Positions 1 to 12,903 of a stretch of 64,000 nucleotides of DNA are shown in pieces (the first letter of the stretch is position 1; the number at the start of each line of letters is the position of its first letter). The DNA is from Sequoia sempervirens (taxonomy: Eukaryota; Streptophyta; Pinopsida; Cupressales; Cupressaceae). Below the pieces are notes generated by a model. That model was not told the DNA's origin. It did not search any database and saw only the letters and a list, made by a program, of their open reading frames with translations. The translations under genes and the position numbers were made by a program. Location of the stretch: contig VDFB02193867.1 in the NCBI GenBank assembly GCA_007258455.2, positions 524,749,692-524,813,691 of the forward strand. Reading direction: 5' to 3'.

Positions 1-241
1 CCTTTTTTAGAGGGCATCCAACATGAAGAGTAATATACATGCGTAGCAAGGAATATCTTGTTAACAACCTAAATTTAACCGGTCAAGGAAAGGAATCTAT
101 GCCCCCAATTAAAGAGTTTTTGCTTGAGTCTATTAAGAAACCAATTCCACATATCATAGAGAGAAACCCCAATATCAGAGGAATTCCAAGATACCTCATA
201 ATTTCTCCATGTTTGATTTGTTTCCAGTCTTTGGGAATCCA

Positions 242-1048
242 TTAGAGAATAGTCCCAACTTGAACCATTAAAATTTTTGTTTTATTATGAGCCATTTTAG
301 AGCCTGGAATTTCACAGTAAAGCTCCAAAATTTCCATCAGATTAGCAATATCCTTTTTAGTATTTCGCAAAAAAAGTAAGTTGTCATCAGCATAATGAGA
401 ATTAATAACAACATTGTGAGGAATGGAAACTCCTACTATGATTTGTTGATTAACAACACTTTGAAGAAGATAACCCAAAGCATCAGCCATGAGAGCGTAT
501 AGATAAGGAGCTAAAGGACATCCTTGGCGAATGGATCGTTGTAAAATAAATGAATCAGACATCAAATTATTGATGATAATTCGAGAATTAGCATCCTAGA
601 ACAACATTTGATTATGAGAACAAATTTTAGGACCGAAGCCCAACCATTGAAGCATTTTAAGAATAAAACTCCAATGAATTTTGTCATAAGCCTTATCAAA
701 ATCAAGTTTGATTAAAATAGCATTTTGGCATGTTTGATGTGCCCATTCACACATTTCCCGTGCTAAAATGAGATTGTCAAGAATATATCTGCCAATAATA
801 AAACCTGTTTGCTCAATTTGAACAATGCGTTGCACCACTGGTTTTATTCGAATAGCCAAAGCTTTAGCAATGATTTTATAAGAAGTGTTAAGTAAAGTGA
901 TAAGACGCCAACCAGAGATTGAGTCTTCCATTTTTCCTTTAGGAAGAAGCTTAATAATGCCACCATTAATATTTGGACCTAAGGAACCTTTGTTAAGGGC
1001 CTCCAGGTATAAACAATAAAATTCTTCCTTGATGTGTGGCCACATCAC
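242..1048 (-). pseudogene. LINE reverse transcriptase domain, broken
   Basis: The first open segment (1048-596) shows the RT fingers and palm: ITLLNTSYKIIAKALA, then FIIGRYILDN, then LIKLDFDKAYDKIHW (first catalytic Asp). The second segment (565-242) carries RQGCPLAPYLYAL and the catalytic HYADD motif (YADD codons 383-394). A stop and frameshift near 590 separate them. The spacing fits a single LINE RT of normal size. The plus-strand frame at 39-245 covers the antisense of the region encoding YLGIPLG, the post-RT segment of plant LINEs. Inactive by multiple lesions. Confidence 0.85.
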
Positions 1049-1768
1049 CTGATAGATTCCATAGGAATCCCATCGTTGCCTAGACTTTTATGAGGGGCCA
1101 TAGAGAAAAGGGCATTTCCCAATTATTCCAACAATAAGGTTCTATCATGATACTCGTTGTACCCTAGGTCAATTTTGTTAGGAATATGGTCTTTGACAAT
1201 ATTCTCAAGAAATTGTTGGATATCCTCCCATTGGTCATCTTTGAAGAGGTTCTCATAAAATCTAGTTAAAACATTGCAAATTTCAGCAGGACTAGATTGC
1301 AAGATATTGAATTCATCTCTTATAGCACCAATTCTTTCTCTTTTATGTTTATAGTTGAGGTAATTAAAAAACTATTTTGTGCCCTTATTTCCTTCCTTTA
1401 TCCAATGTAATCTAGATCTGATTTTAGCCCCTTGCCCTTTATAATTATCAATCTTACATAGCTTAACCCCAGTTACAACAATGGAGGTTTGAATTCTGAT
1501 ATTGTTAGGATCAACATTAAGCAATTTTCTATCATGCACAAGTTTTCCTTGGAGGAAATTTCTTTATGTTTGCATTGCCGAGCCATTTGCTTGCCAAATG
1601 AGCACAAGAAATTGGTACATTTATTTATAGCAGCACACCCCCAATCTATCCAAGACCCCCCCTCATTAGGTTTGGGGATGGAGTTCCAAAGACCTTCAAG
1701 GGTAGCTAAACAGGAGGGATTCTTTAAGTGGGATACATTAATTTTGAAAGGAAGTGAATTGTCTACGT

Positions 1769-2206
1769 TTAACTTTGGAGACAAACCAATATTGCAAATG
1801 ATGGGGAAGTGGTTAGAGAGAGTGGTAACCCGTTCTTTAGCAAAGTTTGGGGCATAAATAGAACATAAACCAATGAGTTGTCCATTGCTAAAGTAAGGGC
1901 CCAAACACAACTGTGGGAAGGGTCCTTGCCTTTATCAATAACATGCTTAGAAATCCATGGGGAAATCCCAATAACAACCGTGCCTTTTCCATCAATATGA
2001 GAGGTAAACAAAAACATGGCATCACCCCAAATCTTATATAAAGAAGCTTCCAGCTTAATGCCACCAATTTTGACTTCTTGAAGGAAAAACACATCAAGTT
2101 TCCATTTCATAACAACCTCTTTGACTTTATATTTGCGAGGAGGGAGGGAAATCCCTCTCACGTTCCAAGAAAGGATCTTATAATTAATGATGAAGGGAAG
2201 ATTCAT
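1769..2206 (-). pseudogene. LINE apurinic-type endonuclease domain, remnant
   Basis: The translation starts with the beta-strand motif LSWNVRG, followed about 30 residues later by FLQEVK, the two N-terminal signatures of the exonuclease-endonuclease-phosphatase fold that nicks target DNA in LINEs. The downstream half (overlapping frame 1910-1473) carries LCSIYAPN in the right order, so a frameshift near 1900 splits the domain. It precedes the RT in this element. Seen directly: motifs and frame break. Known: the domain family. No function is expected now. Confidence 0.75.
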
Positions 2207-2436
2207 CTTCTTGAGTTAGAACACTTGTTATCAAGATTCAAATCTATCTTCTTCGGCTCACAATCTTGGGTGATGGAGGAAGGAGATCTAGAACAATGAC
2301 GAGGATGGGGGGAAGAAAATTTGGTATCACGAGGACTTACTTGAGGAGAAGAATGGTGTGGAGAGGGGGAAGGATCTCGAGCAGGGACATTGGGAGATGA
2401 AGAGGTTGAATGAGAATGATCATGAGATGAATTTCG

Positions 2437-4400
2437 TTGTAATTTCACATTCAATCTCTTGTTGTTGGCCACTTATAGGACATGGTCAATTGGATTGATA
2501 ATTTTTTTTGTTTTTTTTTTAAATTCACTTGGAAATTTTAGTAAAACATTTCAAAGAGGTTGATTTGATATGATCAATCATTTAGTCATGGTATCAGTTT
2601 TGAAACCTCCTCCATTTGGTGGAACTGTCTAATTCAGCAAGGGGAAAAACCTTGGCTCTATTAAGAATTTTGAAGGTAACATCTTTTGAAAAAGTGAATT
2701 CAAGTGTTTCGGGATTATTTGAACCCAATTACCTTCAATTGGAAGTCTTGGCAATAGCTTCAAGCATAGTTCAGCTTAGTTTCTTCTACCAAACAACCTC
2801 TTCTCCAAATCCAACATCTTGTTTCTCTTGAGCTCGATTGCCTACTGTGCTCCCCCTACCATTCTAAATTTTTGAAAGATTGGATATGGTCTAATAAGTA
2901 CAACATCTACTACTTTCCCCTTAAAAATATTTATAAACAACTTCTCCTTTCAATCTTGCTCTGGCATCATTTCAATGTTTAGTGGAATTACAAATTCAAT
3001 GAAACTAAATGGAATGAGTATATCTTACAAATTTAGAAGTCCAAAGTTGATGCCCAATCTTAGCTTATAGCATGGAAAATCCTTCATGTCAAGTTGCCCA
3101 TTGGTAATCATCTCAAATTCTTATATCCACCATCATCATGTACTTTCGTGCTAAATCTCAATCCATAACCGTTGGTGGTCCCTTTTCACCTTATTCTTGC
3201 TCTCTTTTGGCATACCTAGTCATGAAAAGCTGCACTTCTTGATATCTCCCCTCTTCACAATATTCTCACTCAATGGTTAAGTAGGTCATCTTCAAATTCA
3301 TTTGAAAATGTTCTCTCTCAATTGTTAGATAGATCATCTTCAAATTCATTTGAAAATTTCATTATTTTGTTGTTTTCTTGGCACCTTCTTGTCCCTCCAA
3401 ATTGAAACTCAAATGATTTTTTTAAAATCTATACAAAATTTTCAACAATCCTTACAAAAATATTTACAAACTAACAATAATATTAAAAGAACTATTTTTA
3501 ATCTTAAAGCACAACTCTAGCTGATTGTAGGACAAAATTTTGGTAAGACTATAGACAATTAATTTCAATAAGATTGTTTTAATTTTACAATTCTCATGAT
3601 TCTTTTGTAGAATTTTCTTTTGTAGCCCCTTGGAGGAGTTTTGCTCCACTCACCTGCTACATCAGAAGTTTCTAGCTTGAGATTTAGTTTGTACTAAATG
3701 ACACTATTATTGACTATGTTTATCATTGCTATACAATTTTTTATCGACTATTCTTTGTATTATATTTTATTGACTGTTTATAAAGTGAAGATGTAAGATA
3801 TTTTTAGACCGTTGCTCAGCGATCCTTTTGAGATGTTGTGTTTGTTCATTGCGGGTGAGAGTAGCTTCCCGTGTTAATTCTCTTCTGAATTCTTTCATAG
3901 CTTTTTTTATTTTTTCATAAATTGATTCTGTAATTCACTGTAGGGGTATATATATATATATATATATATAATTTTATTAAAAGTATTAATGGGGTTAATT
4001 TTTAGTGGTGAATTGCTGGTGGTGAATTTTCCATGATGGTAAATTGTGACCATGAATTTGCGGTATGCCATATTTTTTATTTCCTAATGTAATAAAAAAA
4101 CATAATTGAAATTTTGAATGGTTCTTTCAATAAATTGTTTAAAATAGTAATATTAATATTAATATTCTTATTTTTTTATTTCTTATATCTATAAGTTTAA
4201 TTGGTTGTAGTTTTTTATTACAATAAAGTTTTGTTAAATTAAAAATTTGTAGTCAATAGAAGATGAAATAAAATATATGCAATTTATTAAATTGAAGGAT
4301 GAAAATTATTATAGTATTTTTTTAAGAATAGTGTATGTGTTACTAATTAAAAGATAATGTTACACATATTCCCAAAAAAAATTGGATGGAAATAGAAACA
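2437..4400 (+). mobile_element. LINE 3' region, copy A of a diverged direct duplication
   Basis: This block matches 6567-8395 in the same orientation along nearly its whole length; shared landmarks include the stretch around 2605-2660 (versus 6760-6810), 3030-3080 (versus 7180-7230) and 4280-4370 (versus 8250-8340). Conceptual plus-strand translation gives broken pieces of the zinc-finger segment after a LINE RT, clearer in copy B. Frames are full of stops. Its 3' part is AT-rich and may be UTR. It abuts the minus-strand LINE at about 2437-2480. The exact boundaries are by eye. Confidence 0.6.
3947..3970. repeat. (TA)n microsatellite
   Basis: Twelve TA units inside copy A of the duplicated LINE region. 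Copy B lacks an equivalent run at the matching place, so it arose or contracted after duplication. Confidence 0.9.
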
Positions 4401-6130
4401 CCCAAAAATCCAAATAGAACTAATTTATTTATTTGCAATTGCATTTTTTTCTCTAATATTTTCTCATAAAGCATCTTTTGAATATCCTTTTTATTTACAT
4501 ATCAATCCCTAGATAAAACTCTAAGTTCCTTAAAAACAAAATCTCTTGACTAAATGGCTTTGAGTGTTATAGGATTCTAAAATTTATACCTATAAACATT
4601 TTGACCTTAATCTAATTAAAAATATTTTCTTAGCTTTAAAATATAACCATGTTCTCTTTGTCACACGAGTAGATGTCATAAGTTCAAAAACTCCAAATGT
4701 CTGATAATATGTTTCTTACCTATTTAAATTTTCATATAATATGTTATCCTCAACCACAAAAGTGGAAGGTGTGTTTATCAAATAACTAGTTTAACACATA
4801 ACTTATGTTTTATCCATGATTTTATTTCAATTCATTAAGGGCTTGTTCATCTTTTTAGCTATCCCATCATTTTATATTGTGTATTGCATTTATCCTTTAT
4901 TTAATAATTACACTTCAGAGTCTTTAAAAAAATGTATTCTACCATTAATTTATCTTAACATTTTTATTCTATTACTTGTCTAATTCTCTAGAATTTCCTT
5001 AAAATCTTTAAATTCAAGTAAGACCTTAGGCCTCTTTGTAAGTAAATATTCTCAAGAATATCTAAAATAATTGTCAACAAAGAATACATAATATTGAGAT
5101 TTATTAGAAATTGAAATAGAAAAGTTTGTTTATTTTTAAATGATATTATTGGATTAAACATGAGAGATTCATGCATATCATGTTTAGATAACAAAATTAG
5201 ACTTCAAAAATCTTGATATGTAAGAAAGTAAAAAAAACATTAAAATATTTTCTAAAAATAAAAATCAAACTACCATGCAAAATAATAATTACAAATATAC
5301 TTTAATAGAACCAAATCTTATTTTATTTCTCAATCCTAATTATTATTGTCTTGAAGAATTTATACGTTTATATATACACCATATTAAAACAAAACTTAAT
5401 TAAACATTAAAAAAATAAAAAAAATAAAAAAATTGAAGATACATATTTTAATATATATCTATATTTCTAAAATTACTTTCATATACTTTTGACTCAAATC
5501 TTATACTCTTACAGCTCCTTCATATTTTGAAGAATATAAATTAATTTAGTACACTCTAATTACTATGATATAATTTATAAAATTAAAAACATTCACATAT
5601 TTTGAAGAATATAAATTAATTTACTACACTCTAATAACTATGATATAATTTATAAAATTAAAAACATTCACATTAACAAAGTATTTTAGGATGTAAACCA
5701 TCAAATCGATATATCAATATTCTCTCTATGTGATAATGGCGTGCACATTATTTGGATTAAATAATGCATTTCTCATCATGCACTATCAAGTCAATGTGTT
5801 TTGAATATAATTTAGATTAATGTAACTTTATGCCTGCTGTACTTTATTCCTTGGAATTTAAGTAGAAAACATTTCTCTGAAGTTTCTTGACAATGGAGTC
5901 ATTAATTGTCTCAATAACTATGTCCTTTTCTATCCACTTGCTACCATTCAATTGGTACTTAAAAATGTCTTTCATAAATATTTTCTTAGAATTTAAATAT
6001 TTTGAATATTTTTATGAAGTTTCTTCATAAATATCTCAATAATGTCCCTCTATATATTCTCTTCTAACTATCCAAAGTATTGTTTTTATTTATTTAAGTA
6101 TTAAAAAGATTAATATTAATGATTAGATAG
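4400..6130. other. AT-rich spacer, no gene seen
   Basis: I see no coding signal on either strand; open frames are short, AT-driven and without recognisable motifs. It separates the two copies of the duplicated LINE block. The only structure noted is the 75-bp tandem duplication listed separately. Confidence 0.6.
5521..5673. repeat. 75-bp unit duplicated in tandem
   Basis: The stretch beginning CATATTTTGAAGAATATAA at 5521 recurs at 5596 with only two or three base differences by eye. Two full copies plus a few bases of a third are present. The high identity in otherwise old sequence points to a recent local duplication. Confidence 0.85.
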
Positions 6131-6540
6131 GTGATAATAAATTCAGGAAGCACCAAAGCAACATCTGAGACAATGCATTGGAAGAGAAGAGCCGTGGGAG
6201 GCAAGCAAGCAGCGGAGGAGAGGACATGGAAATGACAAATCTGTGCCGTAGGAAGATTTTATATTGAATAGATTGTAATATTTTTGGGGATTTTTTTCTT
6301 AGAGGTTAAGAAAGAGAAGATACAAATGAAAGTCCTTGGAAGCTCTGTGGAAGAGGCTGTCAGGAACAGATCCCACTGGTTGATTACGGGGGGCGATTTG
6401 TGTCCATTAATATCTTCAATGTCTTTTGGAGATTGCCATGATGCTTCCATACTTTCAATAAAGTGTTGCTTTTCGTCCACTTCTCACCATCCAAGACAGC
6501 CATGAGGGTGGTGACTGAAGTTTATGTGGTTTAATTTTGG
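6130..6540. other. Island of more balanced composition, unidentified
   Basis: This about 400-bp island is visibly richer in G and C than its surroundings and holds overlapping 73-codon frames on both strands (6284-6505 plus; 6480-6259 minus). Neither translation resembles a family I know. It ends directly at the start of LINE copy B. It could be an exon relic, a repeat end or part of the LINE unit. Confidence 0.3.
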
Positions 6541-6566
6541 ATGATAAAACTTAATTGAAAAGTTTG

Positions 6567-8395
6567 GTGCAATTCCGCATTCAATCTGTTGTTGTTGGCC
6601 ACTCATGGGCTAAGGTCATTTGGAATGATAAATTTCTTTTTGGCATTTTGTTTTTTTTAAAATCTATGGATCTTAGCCATTCAACCTTATCTCGAAAATA
6701 TTGCAAACCATTTCAAAGAAGTTGATTTGGTATAATCAATCTTTTTACAATTTCTTTTATTTGGTGGAACCATCTAATTCAGCAAGAGGGAAAACTTTAG
6801 TTCTATTAAGAGTTTTGAAGGCAAGCACCTTTTTTAAAAGAGAACTCAAGTGTTTCAGGATTTGTTGAACCCAAATACTTTCAATTGGAAGTTTTGGCAG
6901 CAGCTTCAATCCTACTTCAACCTAGCCTCTTCTACCAAAGAACCTCTTCTCCAAGTCCAACATCTTGTTCCTCTTGAACGGTATTGTCTACTGTCCTCCT
7001 CTTGCAATTCTAACTTTTTGAAAGATTGGAGATGGTCCAATAAGCCCAACATCTACTACTTTCTCCTTAAAATTATTTATAGAAAACTTCTCCTTTCAAT
7101 CTTGCTCACGCCTCATCTCAATGTTGAGTGAAATTACAAATTCAGTCACAAAATGGAATGGGTTTAACCTACAAATTTAGAAGTCCAAAGTTGATGCCCA
7201 ATCTTAACTTATGGTGTGGAAAATCCTTCATGTCAAGTTGCCCATCGGTAAACATCTCAAATTCTTATATCCACCATTATCATGTCTTTTTTGTGCTAAA
7301 TCTTAATCCATAAAGCATTCTTTTTGTCTTTGCCCTCATGCCCATAGCCTTTTGGTGTTCCCTTTTCAAATTGCTTCTTGCTCTCTTTTGGCATACCTAG
7401 TCATTGAAAATTTCACTTCTTGGTATCTCCCCTCTTCACAATATTTTCACTCAATCGTTAGGTAGATCATCTTCAAATTAATTTGAAAGTTTCTTTACTT
7501 GCTTTTTTTTTGGCACCTCTTTACCCCATCAAATTGAAACTTAAATGATTTTTTGAAATCTATAACTACAAATTACGAATTTTTTTAGTAGTCCTTGAAA
7601 AATATTTACTAACCAACAATGATATTAAAAGAATTAATTTTAATTTTAAAGCACAACTCTATCCGTTTGAAGGTCTACTAGTCTCAAAAAGGTTGTTTTA
7701 ATTTTACAATTCTCATGATTATTTTGTAGAGTTGTCCTTTGTAGCCCCTTGGAAGGGTTTTGCTCCACTTACCTACCAATTGGAGGTTTCTAACTTGAGA
7801 TTTAATTTGTACTAAATGACACTTTTATTGGGTATGTTTACTATTGCTATACAATTTTTTATTGACTTAATCCTAATACTTTGTATTGTAATGTATTGAC
7901 TGCTTGTAAAGTAAAGACGTAAGATATTTTTAGAATGTTGTTCGTCTATCCTTTTGAGATGTTTCTGTTTGGTCATTTGGGGGTGGTAGTAGTTTCCCAT
8001 GTTCTTGTTCTTATAGTTGATTTCTTCAACTACTATTGTAATTTTATTTTATTTTTCTTAATGTAATAAAAAAATATATAATTAGAAATTCTGAATGGTT
8101 AGTTTTATCTTGTTTTAGTAAATTGTTTAAAATATTAATATTAGTAAGTATATTTTAATTGGTTGTAGTTTTTAATAAGTAAAATTTTGTTAAAGAAAAA
8201 ATTCATAGGCAATTTAATTATATAAAAGATGATATAAAATATATACAATTTATTAAATTGAAGGATGGAAATTATTATGATATTTTTTTTTAAGAATAAC
8301 GTATATGTTACTAATTAAAAGATAATGTTACACATTCAAAAAAAAATTGGGTGGAAATGATCACTCCTAAAAATTCAAATAGAACTATAACTATC
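6567..8395 (+). mobile_element. LINE 3' region, copy B of a diverged direct duplication
   Basis: Copy B keeps more readable coding sense than copy A. Around 7020-7070 it reads as a Trp-rich segment like the one that leads into the zf-RVT domain. Around 7180-7400, in one frame, it gives WKILHVKLPIGKHLKFL then a Cys-containing loop and IKHSFCLCPHA, the layout of the Cys/His zinc finger after plant LINE RTs. Stops interrupt it and no RT core is present, so it is a 5'-truncated LINE or part of a larger rearranged one. It shares its 3' AT-rich tail with copy A. Confidence 0.65.
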
Positions 8396-8399
8396 ATTG

Positions 8400-10480
8400 T
8401 ACTTTTTTTTGCAAAGCAATGCAAAAATAATCTTTTTCACTCATGTTAGACAGTAGTTTATCAAATAATCTACAAAATTTACAAAAATAATCTTCCTAAA
8501 ACCAAGAAATTTTTCTACTAAGTTCACTCATAAAGGTGGAATGTAAATTTAGAATCATTTCTAATTTAGATAATTTAATAATTGAGATTTTAGGGATTAT
8601 GTGTAGATGTTTTTTCAAGATGATTCTCTTTTGTTTGTATAGGATTACACACATATTTATTCCCACATGTGCATACCTTTGGAATAATAATATAATGGAT
8701 ATTCTTAGATTTGACAATCTTCAAACTTTTAACAATATTGTGAGTGTGCATTCCTCACAATCTATAATTCCAATGTTTATTGTTATCTATGTATAGTTAG
8801 GGCATGTACTTTATGGATTGTTAGTGTCAAAGCCATTGTTAGGGGGGGATTTGTCACTAGCTACCATGTGTGACTAATTTTTTGTTTTGCTTGTTCCATG
8901 GATATCCAAAATGTTGAAAGTTCGTGACAACAACAAGAGGTAGATCAAATGGGTTGCTTCTATTTTTGTAGATTATGGCCATCATTTTTTTAAAATTTTC
9001 ATTAAAAATTGTAGCTGCAATGCAAAAATTTATATTTAGTGTAACTTGCTTGACATGCACAACATCATATTTACCTCTAGTTTTTCATCATTTGAAATTG
9101 AAATTACTACGCCCCTTTTTCTACTTGACAAAGCAATGTACTACTAGTGTGGCCATTGATTTTAACATTTTTTTTTATTTTAACATTTTTGTTATGTGTG
9201 GCAACCAAATCATTTGTTGCAAATAAATTAATGGATTAATTAAATATATCTTATCAATTTTTAAATAGGTTAGTATTGGTGCACTAGATGAGGATCTAGC
9301 AATTTATTTATGCTTCCCTACCATTCCTTATATTTTAATAAGTTAGTGAAATTTGAATTGGGTTGGTTAATACTTATGTCGTCAAAAAATTAAGTCTAAT
9401 ATGACCATTATTTAAAATATTCTCCAAATTTTTATCACATATGATAATCTAGCATATATTGGAATGTCTCATTATGATGTTAAATATTAGGAATGTGTGA
9501 TGTCTAATTGTAACCCTAATGTGTAATATTTGTGTTTAAGACATTCCTAGAATGGATAATTTGGATGTCCTCGAGGAATTGTGAGATATTATTTTATTAA
9601 TATTCTTTGAATTCCTTGGATATTATTGTAATGGTATTGAATAAGGAGAGTTACAAAAATATGTCAAAGATTGAGAGTTATAGAGTATCTTCCTCAAGAT
9701 AGGCAATGATAATGCACTCATAAATCACCTATAATTGAGAAAGTAGGCTTATTGTTGTTTACGACATAATCTATGACACATTAGTGTATAAGAGGAGTTA
9801 AATTATATTTTTAAAATATTCTCTTTATCAATGAGACATTAAATTTGTGTACTCATATTTGGGTGCCTAGATTTGGTACATGCTTTTGACCCAATGTTTT
9901 GTAAGCCATTTATGGTTTCTTATTTTTAATCTCTCTATCTATTAGAGGAATGCGATAGATGTATATGGATATTTACAAGAAATCTCTAAGTGCCAAAATA
10001 TTGTTTTATTGAAGAAGATTGTATGAGTTGCATTGATGTACTTGTTTTCACTATAGATTAACACAAGCTTAGTATCTCTATAGTGGAGGATAATTTTGCT
10101 AAAATGATTTCTCTATGTGCATCTAGTGCTATACGCTTTCATTTATTCTTATTTGACGGTATATGTGTCACTTCATGTTTTATATCAAATATAATGGTTA
10201 ATGGCATGTTCATCATGTTTGAATAATTAGATGTGATTAACTTTAAGTTTATGTTTATATTATCATTGTAATTATATTTGGACATGCATATAAATTAAGA
10301 GATAGTTCTTTGAAAACTATTATTCTTTGTACTTTCTTACCATTTAGTTATGTGACCCCCTTTTCCACTAGCTCATGTTTTATTTGAAGGGAATCGAATA
10401 TTTTTTGGGCATCGCCATTGTACTTACACCAATTTCTATTGAACATAATTATGCAATAATTTTTTATTGATTATTACTAT
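8400..10480. other. AT-rich sequence, no gene identified
   Basis: Frames of 60-90 codons occur on both strands (for example 8536-8796 plus and 8975-9226 plus) but have no recognisable motif and look like chance openings in AT-rich DNA. Part of it could be the eroded 3' continuation of the minus-strand gypsy element to its right, but I cannot show that. Confidence 0.5.
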
Positions 10481-10483
10481 CTA

Positions 10484-11894
10484 TTAGAATGATATAGGAT
10501 TGATTGTAATTACCTCTTTACTAGTATTCAAGAGAGCAATTGAGAGTTGATTTTGTGCCACCTTTTGAGGTTCTATCACCTTTTTTCCAGAGTGGGCATG
10601 AGTAGCTATAGGGATTGAGTTATCTTGCTTCTTTATAGCTTCATGGAGTAATGACTTATGCTCCAAGATGAATAGTGCATCCCATAATTTTCTAGTTGGT
10701 TCTTTCTTCAATTTCTCAACCACATTAAGTGGTCCAAATATTTGAGGCTTCTAGAATATATCCTTGATATTTTGGTGTTTCATCTTTTATGTTGAAAACT
10801 CCATAATTCTATATGGATGGGATTTTTATTTCTCATCTATGATTCAGTAGGTTGAAACTTAAAATAAAATGGATCCTTTAGACAACTTCCTTTGAATGTG
10901 TCACAACATCTAGATTTTCCATTATTATTTTATTTGATTGAGTGGAATAGTTGGATTGTACTTGTGGAGTCTTAGAAGTGAAAGGATCATTTGCAAACAT
11001 GGCCTCCTAAATCTTTTTACCTAAGAGAATAATTTTATTCAAGAGAAATTTCCTCTTCTTATTTAATAGACATCCCCTACATATGTGTCACTAATATGGA
11101 ATTCTATACTATTGGTGATTGATAGAAGGGTTTCCCTATTTGAACTTATCATTGTTTCATTTGTTTTGCTACCTCTTGCTATAAATTTAATTTTAGAAAA
11201 GCTTTGAGTGAATGCACATTGTTATTTAAGTAAAACACTATCATTTGAATCATCTATGATATTATATTTCCTCAGGATAAAGTCCCTTATAGGATTAGGT
11301 GAAATTTTCCGAAGTGGTGATATCACCAATGTAATTTGGTTTGACACTTGCTTTTGATATCTATTTGGTTGATATTGAGGCTTGGGTCCTTGGATGTGTC
11401 TTGTTTCCTTATCAAATTAATGATTTTATTTGAAAACAAATAGAGAATATTATTCATATCATCCATCTCATATGCCTTTTGAGGAGTTGGTATTGTGGTT
11501 ATTGGAATTTGAGATGCAGGGTAGACATACATGGAAGGAGAAACTTGATTGGAATTTGATATAAGAGTATACACTTTTGAAAAATATTATAGTAATGGAA
11601 TTGATATTTTGGGAAAAATAGACATGGATGGTATGGGAGGAATTTTTCCCACATAAATTAAGTTATTGTTTTCTCTCATTACCAATTCAGGAGCTATTGG
11701 GATATTTTTTCCTCCTAAGGATTGAATCAAAACAATAATATTTGAATTGAAAGCCTTTTAAGGTAAAAATAATTACCATACCTACTGGTGGTTGTTTATT
11801 GATAGGGATCCTTTCCTAATCTTTGTGAAACAAGGTGATAAAATATGTGATTGAATCCTATGATGCTTGCTTTATTGTTATCAAATATTGCAAC
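10484..11894 (-). mobile_element. Ty3/gypsy gag remnant, 3' half
   Basis: Just inside the LTR-element junction, minus-strand translation gives LQYLITIKQ then GFNHIFYHLV, matching the retrotransposon gag pattern in which a QL..IK segment is followed by FN.RF. Farther along, 11574-11323 and 10723-10484 are open; the latter reads VEKLKKEPTRKLWDALF, resembling the LK-P...WdLL segment that precedes the protease in plant gypsy elements. The 5' half of the same gag lies beyond the inserted LTR element at 26175-26700. Multiple stops mark it as dead. Confidence 0.6.
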
Positions 11895-12344
11895 TATAAA
11901 CACCTAAATTTGGACACTTATATTTGTCCAAATTTTCCCTCTTCATCTAAATACCCTCTTATTAGCATTAATTAAATAATATTGTTATTATTTAATTAAT
12001 ACCCTTAAATCATCTAAACCCCTAAGGTATTCAGTTAATAATTAAATACCTTACCCCTTTCATCAAATGAATTAAATAAATATGAAATTTATTTTATTCC
12101 TCACATGCCACATCCCTTCCTTAATCTTAATCAACCTACTAATTCCATCATTAGGAATGTGCACATGCCTAATCCTTGATTAGGATGTACATCACATCCT
12201 CCTACTTTTGCAAGTTGGCCCCTAATCTCTCTTAGCCACCTTAACCCTCCTCTAATCCTTCATTAACTAGCCTAATCAACCTCACAAGGATTTTTTAATT
12301 CCTTTTATCCTTCCAAGGAATAAATTAAATTCATTTTTTCTCTT

Positions 12345-12502
12345 CCCCATGTGATCTTTGAATTGCCACATCAAGTCACATGTGGACTCTTCCCCATGTG
12401 ATCTTTGACTTTTCACATCAAGTCACATGTAGACTCTTCCCTTTTTCCCATGCATCTTCTAGAATCTTTGAATTGTCACATCAAGTCACATGTGGACAAA
12501 TG
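12345..12502 (+). promoter_or_regulatory. Triplicated U3 repeat with CACATGTG core
   Basis: Three imperfect copies of CCCATGTGATCTTTGA followed by CACATCAAGTCACATGTG. The first two are 47 bp apart, the third has a small insertion. Each contains the palindromic E-box-like CACATGTG (12377-12384 in the first; the second copy has TG>TA). The same array is present in the other LTR at about 25266-25425. Position upstream of the TATA-like site suggests enhancer repeats; that is inference. Confidence 0.6.
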
Positions 12503-12894
12503 CTTCCCTTTTTGGAAACTCTCTCTTATCCACTAGATTCTCCCAAGCATGTGAATTTTTAATTCACATTTATTTCTCCAACTACTTTCCCTTTTCCCAT
12601 GGAGATTTTTGAGGAATTCTAAAATTCCTCAAAGTCACTTTCATTCCCACTTGGAGACAAGAAGTTCCTTTTTGAGGAAATCTTCTCATCCTCCAAGGTA
12701 CTTGCAAAGTACTTGTCCTTCTTCTACATCATATACCCTCCTTCCACCTTATTTACACATCACCATTTCTAAGCCACTTCACATTCCACATGTCAAGATG
12801 TGAGGGCTTGTGAGTTCTCAACTCACCATATCCCTTCATCTTAGCCTTGTTGGTTTAATCTCAACTATTGAATTCTCTAGAGAATTTAACTTCC

Positions 12895-12903
12895 TCTATA
12901 AAT
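12895..12903 (+). promoter_or_regulatory. TATA-like box in the 5' LTR
   Basis: CTATAAATA lies about 360 bp before the LTR end and is conserved in the 3' LTR (25816-25824). It is followed by a CT-rich stretch. This is the best candidate core promoter of the element. Confidence 0.5.

Larger units (their letters stand above)
1..2480 (-). mobile_element. Degenerate LINE (non-LTR retrotransposon), minus strand
   Basis: Reading leftwards on the minus strand there is an endonuclease-like segment (about 2206-1769), then a reverse transcriptase (about 1048-242), then thumb-type sequence running to the window edge. The order EN-RT and the motifs are those of plant L1-type LINEs, which copy themselves by target-primed reverse transcription. 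The frame is broken many times (near 2200, 1910, 1470-1050, 590 and 242), so it is dead. The 3' end lies beyond the window start. A low-complexity Ser/Pro/His-rich frame at 2472-2203 may be ORF1-derived, but its first residues are encoded by the neighbouring duplicated block, so it is probably chimeric. Confidence 0.85.
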
